Source: Taeniopygia guttata (taxonomy: Eukaryota; Chordata; Aves; Passeriformes; Estrildidae). Taken from it: a DNA stretch of 64,000 nucleotides. Within the stretch, counting starts at the first letter, position 1. Every line of letters starts with the position of its first letter. Shown here in pieces: positions 1 through 14,800 of the stretch. The position numbers were made by a program, and so were the translations under genes. The notes under the pieces were generated by a model. The model was not told the origin of the DNA. It made no database searches and saw only the letters and a program-made list of their open reading frames with translations. The stretch spans positions 67,001 through 131,000 of the forward strand of contig NC_133028.1 in assembly GCF_048771995.1 (NCBI RefSeq), written 5' to 3'.

Positions 1-2528
1 GGGGACGTGACAGGGAGAGAGAGCTCTCGAGGAGAAGAAAGGACCGAGAGACCCAAACAACACAGACTGCACCAGAGACAAGTGACAGGACACACACCGG
101 AACTGCTCTGCCCTGTGAACCTCAGCACTGAGAGCAAAACAGACACTTTCCCTTTAGGTGGCCTAAGGAAACGCTTCTTGGACATCCCCATCCCCAAAAC
201 AGACAAAACAAACCCTTCTAGAAAGGCCCAAGCCAGCATCCGCTTCCATCCCCTCTGTAGGTCGTAACACTCCACTTATCTTGCACATATCTGGGGATGT
301 CAATCCCTGCTGGCTGCAGAAGAAGGCCGTCTGCCCGCCTGCTAAGTTCCAGCTGTCACCTCTTGGTCTGCCCACAGAAAGAAAACCAAACATCAGTGCA
401 CAGTCTTAACAGCACATCGGCCAAAACCTGGTAAATCTGCTACTCACCATCCTCCTCAGAGTGCCCAGGCCACACACTTCAGGCGTGCTTGGAGGCCGAC
501 AGCATCACCTATGGGGACAGCACAGTTAAGTGGAGAGGGGGTGACGTGGCATTGCTGAAACTTGAGTGTACCCACGCTCCTCCTCCCTACATCCCAGACT
601 CACCGCAATTCCTTGTCCACTCCTCTGGGCTACCAGGGTGGGACCCTGACATACAAAATGTGAAGGCTTCATCACAGGGTCCCGCTATACTTCCAGAGGT
701 CTCATAAAGCACAGGAAACCCAGTCCATTGGCCAGCTGGTGACAGGTGCTATGCGTACTCCGAAGGGATTCCCTAAAGTACACAAACAAGAACGGATGCT
801 TACAGTCGCACCAAAAACCGAAACCTGAGCAAAAACAACAGCTTCTCTCCACTGCTCACCTAGCACAATGGGCCTTGACTGCTGCTATCTGCCAGGATCT
901 CCTAAAAATAAAGACAAAAACACCGCTGTAACATAGTCACCATCTAGAAATCCCCCGTAAATGCAAACAATGACCGACCTGCTCATGGGAAGATCCTCAC
1001 CCAGGACTGGCGCTCTCCGCCACAGATTTGAACTGTCAGCATCTGAAAGGAAGTTAGAACTAGTATCAAACAGCTGCAAGACAACTTAACACCACTGAAC
1101 ATGTTATGGCAATCTCCTTACACAATCCAGATCCCTACTACACACTGCATTACCAATTTCAAGTCCCCAGGACTTGTGCTATTACTGGCTATGCAGCAGG
1201 GCAGAGCATGGCCGGGACAAATATGTGCAGACACCCGTGACACAGGACAGGACGTGACAAACGAGGGGACGTGACAGGGAGAGAGAGCTCTCGAGGAGAA
1301 GAAAGGACCGAGAGACCCAAACAACACAGACTGCACCAGAGACAAGTGACAGGACACACACCGGAACTGCTCTGCCCTGTGAACCTCAGCACTGAGAGCA
1401 AAACAGACACTTTCCCTTTAGGTGGCCTAAGGAAACGCTTCTTGGACATCCCCATCTCCAAAACAGACAAAACAAACCCTTCTAGAAAGGCCCAAGCCAG
1501 CATCCGCTTCCATCCCCTCTGTAGGTCGTAACACTCCACTTATCTTGCACATATCTGGGGATGTCAATCCCTGCTGGCTGCAGAAGAAGGCCGTCTGCCC
1601 GCCTGCTAAGTTCCAGCTGTCACCTCTTGGTCTGCCCACAGAAAGAAAACCAAACATCAGTGCACAGTCTTAACAGCACATCGGCCAAAACCTGGTAAAT
1701 CTGCTACTCACCATCCTCCTCAGAGTGCCCAGGCCACACACTTCAGGCGTGCTTGGAGGCCGACAGCATCACCTATAGGGACAGCACAGTTAAGTGGAGA
1801 GGGGGTGACGTGGCATTGCTGAAACTTAAGTGTACCCACGCTCCTCCTCCCTACATCCCAGACTCACCGCAATTCCTTGTCCACTCCTCTGGGCTACCAG
1901 GATGGGACCCTGACATACAAAATGTGAAGGCTTCATCACAGGGTCCCGCTATACTTCCAGAGGTCTCATAAAGCACAGGAAACCCAGTCCATTGGCCAGC
2001 TGGTGACAGGTGCTATGCGTACTCCGAAGGGATTCCCTAAAGTACACAAACAAGAACGGATGCTTACAGTCGCACCAAAAACCGAAACCTGAGCAAAAAC
2101 AACAGCTTCTCTCCACTGCTCACCTAGCACAATGGGCCTTGACTGCTGCTATCTGCCAGGATCTCCTAAAAATTAAGACAAAAACACCGCTGTAACATAG
2201 TCACCATTTAGAATTCCCCGGTAAATGCAAACAATGACCGACCTGCTCATGGGAAGATCCTCACCCAGGACTGGCGCTCTCCGCCACAGATTTGAACTGT
2301 CAGCATCTGAAAGGAAGTTAGAACTAGTATCAAACAGCTGCAGGACAGCTTAACACCACTGAACATGTTATGGCAATCTCCTTACACAATCCAGATCCCA
2401 ACTACACACTGCATTACCAATTTCAAGTCCCCAGGACTTGTCCTATTACAGGCTATGCAGCAGGGCAGAGCATGGCCGGGACAAATATGTGCAGACACCC
2501 GTGACACAGGACAGGACGTGACAAACGA

Positions 2529-5500
2529 GGGGACGTGACAGGGAGAGAGAGCTCTCGAGGAGAAGAAAGGACCGAGAGACCCAAACAACACAGACTGCAC
2601 CAGAGACAAGTGACAGGACACACACCGGAACTGCTCTGCCCTGTGAACCTCAGCACTGAGAGCAAAACAGACACTTTTCCTTTAGGTGGCCTAAGGAAAC
2701 GCTTCTTGGACATCCCCATCCCCAAAACAGACAAAAAAAAAAACCCCATTCTAGAAAGGCCCAAACCAGCACCCCGCTTCCATCCCCTCTGTAGGTCGTA
2801 ACACTCCACTTATCTTGCACATATCTGGGGATGTCAATCCCTGCTGGCTGCAGAAGAAGGCCGTCTGCCCGCCTGCTAAGTTCCAGCTGTCACCTCTTGG
2901 TCTGCCCACAGAAAGAAAACCAAACATCAGTGCACAGTCTTAACAGCACATCGGCCAAAACCTGGTAAATCTGCTACTCACCATCCTCCTCAGAGTGCCC
3001 AGGCCACACACTTCAGGCGTGCTTGGAGGCCGACAGCATCACCTATGGGTAAAGCACGGTTAAGTGGAGAGGGGGTGACGTGGCATTGCTGAAACTTGAG
3101 TGTACCCACGCTCCTCCTCCCTACATCCCAGACTCACCGCAATTCCTTGTCCACTCCTCTGGGCTACCAGGATGGGACCCTGACATACAAAATGTGAAGG
3201 CTTCATCACAGAGTCCCACTATACTTCCAGAGGTCTCATAAAGCACAGGAAACCCAGTCCATTGGCCAGCTGGTGACAGGTGCTATGCGTACTCCGAAGG
3301 GATTCCCTAAAGTACACAAACAAGAACGGATGCTTACAGTCGCACCAAAAACCGAAACCTGAGCAAAAACAACAGCTTCTCTCCACTGCTCACCTAGCAC
3401 AATGGGCCTTGACTGCTGCTATCTGCCAGGATCTCCTAAAAATAAAGACAAAAACACCGCTGTAACATAGTCACCATTTAGAATTCCCCCGTAAATGCAA
3501 ACAATGACCGACCTGCTCAAAGGAAGATCCTCACCCAGGACTGGCGCTCTCCGCCACAGATTTGAACTGTCAGCATCTGAAAGGAAGTTAGAACTAGTAT
3601 CAAACAGCTGCAAGACAACTTAACACCACTGAACATGTTATGGCAATCTCCTTACACAATCCAGATCCCAACTACACACTGCATTACCAATTTCAAGTCT
3701 CCAGGACTTGTGCTATTACTGGCTATGCAGCAGGGCAGAGCATGGCCGGGACAAATATGTGCAGACACCCGTGACACAGGACAGGACGTGACAAACGAGG
3801 GGACGTGACAGGGAGAGAGAGCTCTCGAGGAGAAGAAAGGACCGAGAGACCCAAACAACACAGAGTGCACCAGATACAAGTGACAGGACACACACCGGAA
3901 CTGCTCTGCCCTGTGAACCTCAGCACTGAGAGCAAAACAGACACTTTCCCTTTAGGTGGCCTAAGGAAACGCTTCTTGGACATCCCCATCCCCAAAACAG
4001 ACAAAACAAACCCTTCTAGAAAGGCCCAAGCCAGCATCCGCTTCCATCCCCTCTGTAGGTCGTAACACTCCACTTATCTTGCACATATCTGGGGATGTCA
4101 ATCCCTGCTGGCTGCAGAAGAAGGCCGTCTGCCCGCCTGCTAAGTTCCAGCTGTCACCTCTTGGTCTGCCCACAGAAAGAAAACCAAACATCAGTGCACA
4201 GTCTTAACAGCACATCGGCCAAAACCTGGTAAATCTGCTACTCACCATCCTCCTCAGAGTGCCCAGGCCACACACTTCAGGCGTGCTTGGAGGCCGACAG
4301 CATCACCTATGGGGACAGCACAGTTAAGTGGAGAGGGGGTGACGTGGCATTGCTGAAACTTGAGTGTACCCACGCTCCTCCTCCCTACATCCCAGACTCA
4401 CCGCAATTCCTTGTCCACTCCTCTGGGCTACCAGGGTGGGACCCTGACATACAAAATGTGAAGGCTTCATCACAGGGTCCCGCTATACTTCCAGAGGTCT
4501 CATAAAGCACAGGAAACCCAGTCCATTGGCCAGCTGGTGACAGGTGCTATGCGTACTCCGAAGGGATTCCCTAAAGTACACAAACAAGAACGGATGCTTA
4601 CAGTCGCACCAAAAACCGAAACCTGAGCAAAAACAACAGCTTCTCTCCACTGCTCACCTAGCACAATGGGCCTTGACTGCTGCTATCTGCCAGGATCTCC
4701 TAAAAATAAAGACAAAAACACCGCTGTAACATAGTCACCATCTAGAAATCCCCCGTAAATGCAAACAATGACCGACCTGCTCATGGGAAGATCCTCACCC
4801 AGGACTGGCGCTCTCCGCCACAGATTTGAACTGTCAGCATCTGAAAGGAAGTTAGAACTAGTATCAAACAGCTGCAAGACAACTTAACACCACTGAACAT
4901 GTTATGGCAATCTCCTTACACAATCCAGATCCCTACTACACACTGCATTACCAATTTCAAGTCCCCAGGACTTGTGCTATTACTGGCTATGCAGCAGGGC
5001 AGAGCATGGCCGGGACAAATATGTGCAGACACCCGTGACACAGGACAGGACGTGACAAACGAGGGGACGTGACAGGGAGAGAGAGCTCTCGAGGAGAAGA
5101 AAGGACCGAGAGACCCAAACAACACAGACTGCACCAGAGACAAGTGACAGGACACACACCGGAACTGCTCTGCCCTGTGAACCTCAGCACTGAGAGCAAA
5201 ACAGACACTTTCCCTTTAGGTGGCCTAAGGAAACGCTTCTTGGACATCCCCATCTCCAAAACAGACAAAACAAACCCTTCTAGAAAGGCCCAAGCCAGCA
5301 TCCGCTTCCATCCCCTCTGTAGGTCGTAACACTCCACTTATCTTGCACATATCTGGGGATGTCAATCCCTGCTGGCTGCAGAAGAAGGCCGTCTGCCCGC
5401 CTGCTAAGTTCCAGCTGTCACCTCTTGGTCTGCCCACAGAAAGAAAACCAAACATCAGTGCACAGTCTTAACAGCACATCGGCCAAAACCTGGTAAATCT

Positions 5501-8500
5501 GCTACTCACCATCCTCCTCAGAGTGCCCAGGCCACACACTTCAGGCGTGCTTGGAGGCCGACAGCATCACCTATGGGGACAGCACAGGTAAGTGGAGAGG
5601 GGGTGACGTGGCATTGCTGAAACTTGAGTGTACCCACGCTCCTCCTCCCTACATCCCAGACTCACCGCAATTCCTTGTCCACTCCTCTGGGCTACCAGGG
5701 TGGGACCCTGACATACAAAATGTGAAGGCTTCATCACAGGGTCCCGCTATACTTCCAGAGGTCTCATAAAGCACAGGAAACCCAGTCCATTGGCCAGCTG
5801 GTGACAGGTGCTATGCGTACTCCGAAGGGATTCCCTAAAGTACACAAACAAGAACGGATGCTTACAGTCGCACCAAAAACCGAAACCTGAGCAAAAACAA
5901 CAGCTTCTCTCCACTGCTCACCTAGCACAATGGGCCTTGACTGCTGCTATCTGCCAGGATCTCCTAAAAATTAAGACAAAAACACCGCTGTAACATAGTC
6001 ACCATTTAGAATTCCCCGGTAAATGCAAACAATGACCGACCTGCTCATGGGAAGATCCTCACCCAGGACTGGCGCTCTCCGCCACAGATTTGAACTGTCA
6101 GCATCTGAAAGGAAGTTAGAACTAGTATCAAACAGCTGCAGGACAGCTTAACACCACTGAACATGTTATGGCAATCTCCTTACACAATCCAGATCCCAAC
6201 TACACACTGCATTACCAATTTCAAGTCCCCAGGACTTGTGCTATTACAGGCTATGCAGCAGGGCAGAGCATGGCCGGGACAAATATGTGCAGACACCCGT
6301 GACACAGGACAGGACGTGACAAACGAGGGGACGTGACAGGGAGAGAGAGCTCTCGAGGAGAAGAAAGGACCGAGAGACCCAAACAACACAGAGTGCACCA
6401 GAGACAAGTGACAGGACACACACCGGAACTGCTCTGCCCTGTGAACCTCAGCACTGAGAGCAAAACAGACACTTTCCCTTTAGGTGGCCTAAGGAAACGC
6501 TTCTTGGACATCCCCATCCCCAAAACAGACAAAAAAAAAAAACCCTTCTAGAAAGGCCCAAACCAGCACCCCGCTTCCATCCCCTCTGTAGGTCGTAACA
6601 CTCCACTTATCTTGCACATATCTGGGGATGTCAATCCCTGCTGGCTGCAGAAGAAGGCCGTCTGCCCGCCTGCTAAGTTCCAGCTGTCACCTCTTGGTCT
6701 GCCCACAGAAAGAAAACCAAACATCAGTGCACAGTCTTAACAGCACATCGGCCAAAACCTGGTAAATCTGCTACTCACCATCCTCCTCAGAGTGCCCAGG
6801 CCACACACTTCAGGCGTGCTTGGAGGCCGACAGCATCACCTATGGGTAAAGCACGGTTAAGTGGAGAGGGGGTGACGTGGCATTGCTGAAACTTGAGTGT
6901 ACCCACGCTCCTCCTCCCTACATCCCAGACTCACCGCAATTCCTTGTCCACTCCTCTGGGCTACCAGGGTGGGACCCTGACATACAAAATGTGAAGGCTT
7001 CATCACAGGGTCCCGCTATACTTCCAGAGGTCTCATAAAGCACAGGAAACCCAGTCCATTGGCCAGCTGGTGACAGGTGCTATGCGTACTCCGAAGGGAT
7101 TCCCTAAAGTACACAAACAAGAACGGATGCTTACAGTCGCACCAAAAACCGAAACCTGAGCAAAAACAACAGCTTCTCTCCACTGCTCACCTAGCACAAT
7201 GGGCCTTGACTGCTGCTATCTGCCAGGATCTCCTAAAAATAAAGACAAAAACACCGCTGTAACATAGTCACCATCTAGAAATCCCCCGTAAATGCAAACA
7301 ATGACCGACCTGCTCATGGGAAGATCCTCACCCAGGACTGGCGCTCTCCGCCACAGATTTGAACTGTCAGCATCTGAAAGGAAGTTAGAACTAGTATCAA
7401 ACAGCTGCAGGACAGCTTAACACCACTGAACATTTATGGCAATCTCCTTACACAATCCAGATCCCAACTACACACTGCATTACCAATTTCAAGTCCCCAG
7501 GACTTGTGCTATTACAGGCTATGCAGCAGGGCAGAGCATGGCCGGGACAAATATGTGCAGACACCCGTGACACAGGACAGGACGTGACAAACGAGGGGAC
7601 GTGACAGGGAGAGAGAGCTCTCGAGGAGAAGAAAGGACCGAGAGACCCAAACAACACAGAGTGCACCAGAGACAAGTGACAGGACACACACCGGAACTGC
7701 TCTGCCCTGTGAACCTCAGCACTGAGAGCAAAACAGACACTTTCCCTTTAGGTGGCCTAAGGAAACGCTTCTTGGACATCCCCATCCCCAAAACAGACAA
7801 AAAAAAAAAACCCTTCTAGAAAGGCCCAAACCAGCACCCCGCTTCCATCCCCTCTGTAGGTCGTAACACTCCACTTATCTTGCACATATCTGGGGATGTC
7901 AATCCCTGCTGGCTGCAGAAGAAGGCCGTCTGCCCGCCTGCTAAGTTCCAGCTGTCACCTCTTGGTCTGCCCACAGAAAGAAAACCAAACATCAGTGCAC
8001 AGTCTTAACAGCACATCGGCCAAAACCTGGTAAATCTGCTACTCACCATCCTCCTCAGAGTGCCCAGGCCACACACTTCAGGCGTGCTTGGAGGCCGACA
8101 GCATCACCTATGGGTAAAGCACGGTTAAGTGGAGAGGGGGTGACGTGGCATTGCTGAAACTTGAGTGTACCCACGCTCCTCCTCCCTACATCCCAGACTC
8201 ACCGCAATTCCTTGTCCACTCCTCTGGGCTACCAGGGTGGGACCCTGACATACAAAATGTGAAGGCTTCATCACAGAGTCCCGCTATACTTCCAGAGGTC
8301 TCATAAAGCACAGGAAACCCAGTCCATTGGCCAGCTGGTGACAGGTGCTATGCGTACTCCGAAGGGATTCCCTAAAGTACACAAACAAGAACGGATGCTT
8401 ACAGTCGCACCAAAAACCGAAACCTGAGCAAAAACAACAGCTTCTCTCCACTGCTCACCTAGCACAATGGGCCTTGACTGCTGCTATCTGCCAGGATCTC

Positions 8501-8863
8501 CTAAAAATTAAGACAAAAACACCGCTGTAACATAGTCACCATTTAGAATTCCCCGGTAAATGCAAACAATGACCGACCTGCTCATGGGAAGATCCTCACC
8601 CAGGACTGGCGCTCTCCGCCACAGATTTGAACTGTCAGCATCTGAAAGGAAGTTAGAACTAGTATCAAACAGCTGCAGGACAGCTTAACACCACTGAACA
8701 TGTTATGGCAATCTCCTTACACAATCCAGATCCCAACTACACACTGCATTACCAATTTCAAGTCCCCAGGACTTGTCCTATTACAGGCTATGCAGCAGGG
8801 CAGAGCATGGCCGGGACAAATATGTGCAGACACCCGTGACACAGGACAGGACGTGACAAACGA
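2529..8863. repeat. Higher-order repeat copy 1 (monomers C-A-B-D-E)
   Basis: Five successive monomers (2529, 3799, 5063, 6327, 7595) share their private variants with the next five at offsets of 6335-6336 bp. Examples are the long A-tract with CCCCATTCT in C, the CAGATACAAG variant in A, CCCATCTCC and CACAGGTAAG in B, and the CATTTATGG deletion at the end of E. By variant phase, the duplicated block really begins between about 1945 and 2170, inside the preceding monomer. Confidence 0.9.
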
Positions 8864-11800
8864 GGGGACGTGACAGGGAGAGAGAGCTCTCGAGGAGAAG
8901 AAAGGACCGAGAGACCCAAACAACACAGACTGCACCAGAGACAAGTGACAGGACACACACCGGAACTGCTCTGCCCTGTGAACCTCAGCACTGAGAGCAA
9001 AACAGACACTTTTCCTTTAGGTGGCCTAAGGAAACGCTTCTTGGACATCCCCATCCCCAAAACAGACAAAAAAAAAAACCCCATTCTAGAAAGGCCCAAA
9101 CCAGCACCCCGCTTCCATCCCCTCTGTAGGTCGTAACACTCCACTTATCTTGCACATATCTGGGGATGTCAATCCCTGCTGGCTGCAGAAGAAGGCCGTC
9201 TGCCCGCCTGCTAAGTTCCAGCTGTCACCTCTTGGTCTGCCCACAGAAAGAAAACCAAACATCAGTGCACAGTCTTAACAGCACATCGGCCAAAACCTGG
9301 TAAATCTGCTACTCACCATCCTCCTCAGAGTGCCCAGGCCACACACTTCAGGCGTGCTTGGAGGCCGACAGCATCACCTATGGGTAAAGCACGGTTAAGT
9401 GGAGAGGGGGTGACGTGGCATTGCTGAAACTTGAGTGTACCCACGCTCCTCCTCCCTACATCCCAGACTCACCGCAATTCCTTGTCCACTCCTCTGGGCT
9501 ACCAGGATGGGACCCTGACATACAAAATGTGAAGGCTTCATCACAGAGTCCCACTATACTTCCAGAGGTCTCATAAAGCACAGGAAACCCAGTCCATTGG
9601 CCAGCTGGTGACAGGTGCTATGCGTACTCCGAAGGGATTCCCTAAAGTACACAAACAAGAACGGATGCTTACAGTCGCACCAAAAACCGAAACCTGAGCA
9701 AAAACAACAGCTTCTCTCCACTGCTCACCTAGCACAATGGGCCTTGACTGCTGCTATCTGCCAGGATCTCCTAAAAATAAAGACAAAAACACCGCTGTAA
9801 CATAGTCACCATTTAGAATTCCCCCGTAAATGCAAACAATGACCGACCTGCTCAAAGGAAGATCCTCACCCAGGACTGGCGCTCTCCGCCACAGATTTGA
9901 ACTGTCAGCATCTGAAAGGAAGTTAGAACTAGTATCAAACAGCTGCAAGACAACTTAACACCACTGAACATGTTATGGCAATCTCCTTACACAATCCAGA
10001 TCCCAACTACACACTGCATTACCAATTTCAAGTCTCCAGGACTTGTGCTATTACTGGCTATGCAGCAGGGCAGAGCATGGCCGGGACAAATATGTGCAGA
10101 CACCCGTGACACAGGACAGGACGTGACAAACGAGGGGACGTGACAGGGAGAGAGAGCTCTCGAGGAGAAGAAAGGACCGAGAGACCCAAACAACACAGAG
10201 TGCACCAGATACAAGTGACAGGACACACACCGGAACTGCTCTGCCCTGTGAACCTCAGCACTGAGAGCAAAACAGACACTTTCCCTTTAGGTGGCCTAAG
10301 GAAACGCTTCTTGGACATCCCCATCCCCAAAACAGACAAAACAAACCCTTCTAGAAAGGCCCAAACCAGCACCCCGCTTCCATCCCCTCTGTAGGTCGTA
10401 ACACTCCACTTATCTTGCACATATCTGGGGATGTCAATCCCTGCTGGCTGCAGAAGAAGGCCGTCTGCCCGCCTGCTAAGTTCCAGCTGTCACCTCTTGG
10501 TCTGCCCACAGAAAGAAAACCAAACATCAGTGCACAGTCTTAACAGCACATCGGCCAAAACCTGGTAAATCTGCTACTCACCATCCTCCTCAGAGTGCCC
10601 AGGCCACACACTTCAGGCGTGCTTGGAGGCCGACAGCATCACCTATGGGGACAGCACAGTTAAGTGGAGAGGGGGTGACGTGGCATTGCTGAAACTTGAG
10701 TGTACCCACGCTCCTCCTCCCTACATCCCAGACTCACCGCAATTCCTTGTCCACTCCTCTGGGCTACCAGGGTGGGACCCTGACATACAAAATGTGAAGG
10801 CTTCATCACAGGGTCCCGCTATACTTCCAGAGGTCTCATAAAGCACAGGAAACCCAGTCCATTGGCCAGCTGGTGACAGGTGCTATGCGTACTCCGAAGG
10901 GATTCCCTAAAGTACACAAACAAGAACGGATGCTTACAGTCGCACCAAAAACCGAAACCTGAGCAAAAACAACAGCTTCTCTCCACTGCTCACCTAGCAC
11001 AATGGGCCTTGACTGCTGCTATCTGCCAGGATCTCCTAAAAATAAAGACAAAAACACCGCTGTAACATAGTCACCATCTAGAAATCCCCCGTAAATGCAA
11101 ACAATGACCGACCTGCTCATGGGAAGATCCTCACCCAGGACTGGCGCTCTCCGCCACAGATTTGAACTGTCAGCATCTGAAAGGAAGTTAGAACTAGTAT
11201 CAAACAGCTGCAAGACAACTTAACACCACTGAACATGTTATGGCAATCTCCTTACACAATCCAGATCCCTACTACACACTGCATTACCAATTTCAAGTCC
11301 CCAGGACTTGTGCTATTACTGGCTATGCAGCAGGGCAGAGCATGGCCGGGACAAATATGTGCAGACACCCGTGACACAGGACAGGACGTGACAAACGAGG
11401 GGACGTGACAGGGAGAGAGAGCTCTCGAGGAGAAGAAAGGACCGAGAGACCCAAACAACACAGACTGCACCAGAGACAAGTGACAGGACACACACCGGAA
11501 CTGCTCTGCCCTGTGAACCTCAGCACTGAGAGCAAAACAGACACTTTCCCTTTAGGTGGCCTAAGGAAACGCTTCTTGGACATCCCCATCTCCAAAACAG
11601 ACAAAACAAACCCTTCTAGAAAGGCCCAAGCCAGCATCCGCTTCCATCCCCTCTGTAGGTCGTAACACTCCACTTATCTTGCACATATCTGGGGATGTCA
11701 ATCCCTGCTGGCTGCAGAAGAAGGCCGTCTGCCCGCCTGCTAAGTTCCAGCTGTCACCTCTTGGTCTGCCCACAGAAAGAAAACCAAACATCAGTGCACA

Positions 11801-14800
11801 GTCTTAACAGCACATCGGCCAAAACCTGGTAAATCTGCTACTCACCATCCTCCTCAGAGTGCCCAGGCCACACACTTCAGGCGTGCTTGGAGGCCGACAG
11901 CATCACCTATGGGGACAGCACAGGTAAGTGGAGAGGGGGTGACGTGGCATTGCTGAAACTTGAGTGTACCCACGCTCCTCCTCCCTACATCCCAGACTCA
12001 CCGCAATTCCTTGTCCACTCCTCTGGGCTACCAGGGTGGGACCCTGACATACAAAATGTGAAGGCTTCATCACAGGGTCCCGCTATACTTCCAGAGGTCT
12101 CATAAAGCACAGGAAACCCAGTCCATTGGCCAGCTGGTGACAGGTGCTATGCGTACTCCGAAGGGATTCCCTAAAGTACACAAACAAGAACGGATGCTTA
12201 CAGTCGCACCAAAAACCGAAACCTGAGCAAAAACAACAGCTTCTCTCCACTGCTCACCTAGCACAATGGGCCTTGACTGCTGCTATCTGCCAGGATCTCC
12301 TAAAAATTAAGACAAAAACACCGCTGTAACATAGTCACCATTTAGAATTCCCCGGTAAATGCAAACAATGACCGACCTGCTCATGGGAAGATCCTCACCC
12401 AGGACTGGCGCTCTCCGCCACAGATTTGAACTGTCAGCATCTGAAAGGAAGTTAGAACTAGTATCAAACAGCTGCAGGACAGCTTAACACCACTGAACAT
12501 GTTATGGCAATCTCCTTACACAATCCAGATCCCAACTACACACTGCATTACCAATTTCAAGTCCCCAGGACTTGTGCTATTACAGGCTATGCAGCAGGGC
12601 AGAGCATGGCCGGGACAAATATGTGCAGACACCCGTGACACAGGACAGGACGTGACAAACGAGGGGACGTGACAGGGAGAGAGAGCTCTCGAGGAGAAGA
12701 AAGGACCGAGAGACCCAAACAACACAGAGTGCACCAGAGACAAGTGACAGGACACACACCGGAACTGCTCTGCCCTGTGAACCTCAGCACTGAGAGCAAA
12801 ACAGACACTTTCCCTTTAGGTGGCCTAAGGAAACGCTTCTTGGACATCCCCATCCCCAAAACAGACAAAAAAAAAAAACCCTTCTAGAAAGGCCCAAACC
12901 AGCACCCCGCTTCCATCCCCTCTGTAGGTCGTAACACTCCACTTATCTTGCACATATCTGGGGATGTCAATCCCTGCTGGCTGCAGAAGAAGGCCGTCTG
13001 CCCGCCTGCTAAGTTCCAGCTGTCACCTCTTGGTCTGCCCACAGAAAGAAAACCAAACATCAGTGCACAGTCTTAACAGCACATCGGCCAAAACCTGGTA
13101 AATCTGCTACTCACCATCCTCCTCAGAGTGCCCAGGCCACACACTTCAGGCGTGCTTGGAGGCCGACAGCATCACCTATGGGTAAAGCACGGTTAAGTGG
13201 AGAGGGGGTGACGTGGCATTGCTGAAACTTGAGTGTACCCACGCTCCTCCTCCCTACATCCCAGACTCACCGCAATTCCTTGTCCACTCCTCTGGGCTAC
13301 CAGGGTGGGACCCTGACATACAAAATGTGAAGGCTTCATCACAGGGTCCCGCTATACTTCCAGAGGTCTCATAAAGCACAGGAAACCCAGTCCATTGGCC
13401 AGCTGGTGACAGGTGCTATGCGTACTCCGAAGGGATTCCCTAAAGTACACAAACAAGAACGGATGCTTACAGTCGCACCAAAAACCGAAACCTGAGCAAA
13501 AACAACAGCTTCTCTCCACTGCTCACCTAGCACAATGGGCCTTGACTGCTGCTATCTGCCAGGATCTCCTAAAAATAAAGACAAAAACACCGCTGTAACA
13601 TAGTCACCATCTAGAAATCCCCCGTAAATGCAAACAATGACCGACCTGCTCATGGGAAGATCCTCACCCAGGACTGGCGCTCTCCGCCACAGATTTGAAC
13701 TGTCAGCATCTGAAAGGAAGTTAGAACTAGTATCAAACAGCTGCAGGACAGCTTAACACCACTGAACATTTATGGCAATCTCCTTACACAATCCAGATCC
13801 CAACTACACACTGCATTACCAATTTCAAGTCCCCAGGACTTGTGCTATTACAGGCTATGCAGCAGGGCAGAGCATGGCCGGGACAAATATGTGCAGACAC
13901 CCGTGACACAGGACAGGACGTGACAAACGAGGGGACGTGACAGGGAGAGAGAGCTCTCGAGGAGAAGAAAGGACCGAGAGACCCAAACAACACAGAGTGC
14001 ACCAGAGACAAGTGACAGGACACACACCGGAACTGCTCTGCCCTGTGAACCTCAGCACTGAGAGCAAAACAGACACTTTCCCTTTAGGTGGCCTAAGGAA
14101 ACGCTTCTTGGACATCCCCATCCCCAAAACAGACAAAAAAAAAAAACCCTTCTAGAAAGGCCCAAACCAGCACCCCGCTTCCATCCCCTCTGTAGGTCGT
14201 AACACTCCACTTATCTTGCACATATCTGGGGATGTCAATCCCTGCTGGCTGCAGAAGAAGGCCGTCTGCCCGCCTGCTAAGTTCCAGCTGTCACCTCTTG
14301 GTCTGCCCACAGAAAGAAAACCAAACATCAGTGCACAGTCTTAACAGCACATCGGCCAAAACCTGGTAAATCTGCTACTCACCATCCTCCTCAGAGTGCC
14401 CAGGCCACACACTTCAGGCGTGCTTGGAGGCCGACAGCATCACCTATGGGTAAAGCACGGTTAAGTGGAGAGGGGGTGACGTGGCATTGCTGAAACTTGA
14501 GTGTACCCACGCTCCTCCTCCCTACATCCCAGACTCACCGCAATTCCTTGTCCACTCCTCTGGGCTACCAGGGTGGGACCCTGACATACAAAATGTGAAG
14601 GCTTCATCACAGAGTCCCGCTATACTTCCAGAGGTCTCATAAAGCACAGGAAACCCAGTCCATTGGCCAGCTGGTGACAGGTGCTATGCGTACTCCGAAG
14701 GGATTCCCTAAAGTACACAAACAAGAACGGATGCTTACAGTCGCACCAAAAACCGAAACCTGAGCAAAAACAACAGCTTCTCTCCACTGCTCACCTAGCA

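Noticed and set aside
1118-1540. Recurring open frames of 60-120 codons on both strands of every satellite monomer, including a minus-strand frame that stays open in the diverged unit at 16352-16768
   Set aside because: They overlap on opposite strands, most begin at non-ATG codons, lengths change with the A-tract, and no known domain is visible. Repetition of a chance frame explains them.
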